Of a stretch of DNA of 23,111 bases, positions 21,315-23,111 are shown piece by piece; positions within the stretch are counted from its first letter, which is position 1; every line of letters begins with the position of its first letter. This stretch comes from Clavulina sp. PMI_390. Its lineage: Eukaryota; Basidiomycota; Agaricomycetes; Cantharellales; Hydnaceae. The translations under genes were made by a program, and so were the position numbers. Under the pieces are notes generated by a model, which saw nothing but the letters and a program-made list of their open reading frames with translations, searched no databases and was not told where the DNA came from. The stretch is taken from assembly GCA_015039315.1 (NCBI GenBank), contig WIDE01000152.1:1-23111 (forward strand). The letters run 5' to 3'.

Positions 21315-22027
21315 TCATCGTAAAACTGGAAGCGTGGAAGAGTTTGTTGATGAGCCTGCCCCCGACAGCGTTGACCCGTTCCAAGGTGCTGGTGAGCTAC
21401 CGTACCGAGGAGCAGGCGGATATCTCCCAGGAGGATTTGGGACATCGGGTGGGCGGCTTCGGGTCTGAGGTTGCTCCTCGCCATACCACGTTCCGTCTCG
21501 CTTCCATCCGATCCGAAGGATCTTAACCTGGTCATATAATAAATGAGGGGTCGTGTGAGTCAATTGGATGTCTGTTGACGGGTGGCACCAAAACAGCAAA
21601 ACGAGTGATTCAGATCAAGAGGGTGTACCAATTGACAACTTACTGCTTGTGTGAGCCTCATCCCCTTCTTTACTTTGTTTCCTCCGACTAACCGCCCATG
21701 CACGTCCTTAAGGTATCCATCCCAGATTGATAAGTTTTCGTCTACCCCAGGCGCATCGAGAATTTCATCCAGTTTCCGAAGAGCATCCGAGTTCTGGACA
21801 CTCCTCGAGGATGTCTTGGGTGCGAGTCCACCGCTGGCGCCAAACCCTCGACGTTCACCCCGCAGCCACTTTTCTCGAGTCGCAGCCCAATTGTTTGGAC
21901 CAAAGGTGGCATTAGCGGAACTCCATTCCAGAAATTCGTTAGTGGGCTGAGTAGACTCTGGATTGGTATTAGCAAGCGTAGATGTAGGCTGCTGGGGTTC
22001 GTCACTGCCGCTTCCAGCTGTCGACAT
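21315..22027 (-). CDS. Small protein, probable Gag1-like clamp domain (former DUF4050)
   Basis: Two exons, 22027-21644 and 21527-21315, with a 116-bp intron (GTAAGT...GACCAG) in phase 0, giving 198 residues. The N-terminus is a disordered Ser/Thr/Pro/Gln segment. The central text has W and basic clusters (FLEWSSANATFGPNNWAATREKWLRGERR), then IWDGYLKDVHGRLVGG, and VKILRIGWKRDGTWYGEE after the splice. This pattern of a spaced W..R..W..G start and a terminal hydrophobic-GWKRDGTW element resembles the fungal Gag1-like clamp family. The C-terminus is Pro/Ser-rich and ends in LPVLR. No enzyme motif, signal peptide or membrane segment is present. The coding call is strong; the family assignment is from memory of its pattern and is only moderate. 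Confidence 0.75.
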
Positions 22028-23043
22028 CGATTAGGCTTTCGTGACAGGAACGAGATTGACTCCGTGACGGCTGAAAGATTAACCTTGTGACAACCGCGGC
22101 TGCGTCGCCATTTGCCGGGCCATCTCCGCCTCGTTTCGTCTACTCAGTTCACCCATGTGGGTTCTAATCAATTTTGTGAGAACCGATAATTAGCCAATAT
22201 TCAGTAAACCCGGGGGTCCTGTGGAGCCGTGTCGCATCACCTCGAGGTCGGCGTTCAGCTTTTCTCATCGACCCTGATTGCTTGCGTGCTCATCGTGGAG
22301 CGAAACAATGGTTCCTCAAAAAAACCCCTCGGTTTCTTTACCTAGAGCAGGCCGCGGCGGTAATAAAGACCGCTAATGCTTTACCTCATCTCCTACGTTA
22401 TTAGATTCATCTTCCTTCGCATCCGCGCAAATCAACATATCAGCGTTGCAATTGCAGCACACCTCTGCTCCACCATATCCTCCATGCAGCGAGGTACGAA
22501 TATTCCAATTGCAATTTTTTACTCGTCATAAACGTCTGATGCGCAATAGACACACTCTCGTTGAAAGCTGAACCTTCAAGTCCATTCTGCCTCAAATCAT
22601 TTTGCGGCGATCATTGCGAATCTGAATATGTGGTCGCCAATTTCGCTACCAACCAGAAGACCACGATGTTCAAATGTCGATCATTCGACGCATACTTGTG
22701 ATTCCATGCGTGCGGCAATGAAACTTCTGTCGGCTTCCTCTCTCTCCGGACTGAAATAACAAAAAAGTCTTGGCCTTTGATCGACTCTCGCGTCCAGATG
22801 ACGACCGTGGTCATCTGCTTATCGAGTCATAAGGAGCTAAGCAACTAGTATGGTGCCTTGCAATCTTCTCGCCGCACTTGGTCTGGCTTGGCAAACAATC
22901 CGCTGGTCAGTTGGAATCCCCACATGACACTGCCTTCGCTCTGTGTATTCAGAACGGCTTGTATAAAGGTCCATGAACCCGCGTCATGTTGTTCGCTCCA
23001 GGCCTAAAGAACCTCCCTCTCTTCGCATTGCGAATCACTCGCG
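22028..23043. other. Divergent intergenic region upstream of the second GH5 gene
   Basis: About 1 kb between the divergent starts of the Gag1-like gene and the second GH5 gene. It should hold both promoters. I see no coding region with recognisable motifs and no structured RNA. Confidence 0.5.
22962..22967 (+). promoter_or_regulatory. TATA box of the second GH5 gene
   Basis: TATAAA in the context CTTGTATAAAGG, 82 bp upstream of the ATG at 23044. The sequence and distance fit a strong core promoter, as expected for a secreted, induced enzyme. Confidence 0.55.
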
Positions 23044-23111
23044 ATGCTGCTCCACAAACTGTCAAGCCTCGCATTAGGCGTAGCCTCGGTCATCCCGAGC
23101 GCCTTCGCCGC
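23044..23111 (+). CDS. Second GH5 gene, signal peptide only (cut by window end)
   Basis: The frame from ATG at 23044 reads MLLHKLSSLALGVASVIPSA and continues FAA to the last base. It differs at 3 of 23 positions from the signal peptide of the GH5 protein encoded at 6360-7695. That similarity in a normally fast-evolving signal sequence, plus a TATA box 82 bp upstream, supports a true paralogue. Only the secretion signal is visible, so catalytic residues cannot be checked here. It points out of the window on the plus strand, opposite in direction to the first GH5 gene. Confidence 0.75.
   Translation, partial: MLLHKLSSLALGVASVIPSAFA

Noticed and set aside
20990..21535. 181-codon minus-strand frame
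   Set aside because: Out-of-frame reading of the second exon of the Gag1-like gene and its 3' flank. The frame that continues from exon 1 ends at 21315 and has the GWKRDGTW element.

Overview
The window looks like nuclear DNA of a filamentous basidiomycete. Genes are split by many short introns (about 50-130 bp, GT...AG, often with CTAAC/CTGAC-like branch sites), both strands are used, and intergenic gaps are short. Nothing is organised in bacterial-style operons. The gene content (TMEM135-like protein, secreted GH5, TKL-type kinase with an HGD catalytic loop, Ulp1-like protease) recalls Agaricomycetes, possibly the Rhizoctonia/Ceratobasidium group. That taxonomic guess is inference. All gene models below were spliced by hand from the sequence; phase and length arithmetic closes for each one.

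Layout: (1) <1-1275 +, 3' part of a TMEM135-like membrane protein. (2) 1497-4584 -, a TKL-like protein kinase that appears to be spliced in frame to a ~450-residue KH-like module. (3) 4585-6357, a gene-poor stretch with a possible LTR relic and a decayed copy of the TMEM135-like 3' exon. (4) 6360-7695 -, a secreted glycoside hydrolase family 5 enzyme. (5) 8560-9901 - and 10639-11972 -, two tandem 2-dehydropantoate 2-reductase-like genes with the same five-exon structure. (6) 12914-18044 -, a 14-exon gene encoding a Ulp1/C48-type cysteine protease domain, a long disordered linker, and the same KH-like module as in gene 2. (7) 19380-20381 -, U1 snRNP protein C, head to head with (8) 20478-20982 +, LSm3; the two start codons are 96 bp apart. 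(9) 21315-22027 -, a small protein that probably has a Gag1-like clamp domain. (10) 23044-> +, the signal peptide of a second GH5 gene, cut by the window edge.

The main theme is local duplication. The KH-like module, the ketopantoate reductase, the GH5 gene and the end of the TMEM135-like gene each occur twice within 23 kb. The most interesting case is the KH-like module. Two long internal exons have identical lengths in both copies (554 and 424 nt), and their introns have the same phases. The module sits behind a protease in one gene and behind a kinase in the other, with the junction inside a phase-0 intron. This looks like recent exon shuffling. The U1-C/LSm3 pair is a second coherent unit: two spliceosomal snRNP proteins that could share one small bidirectional promoter with a centred CACGTG.
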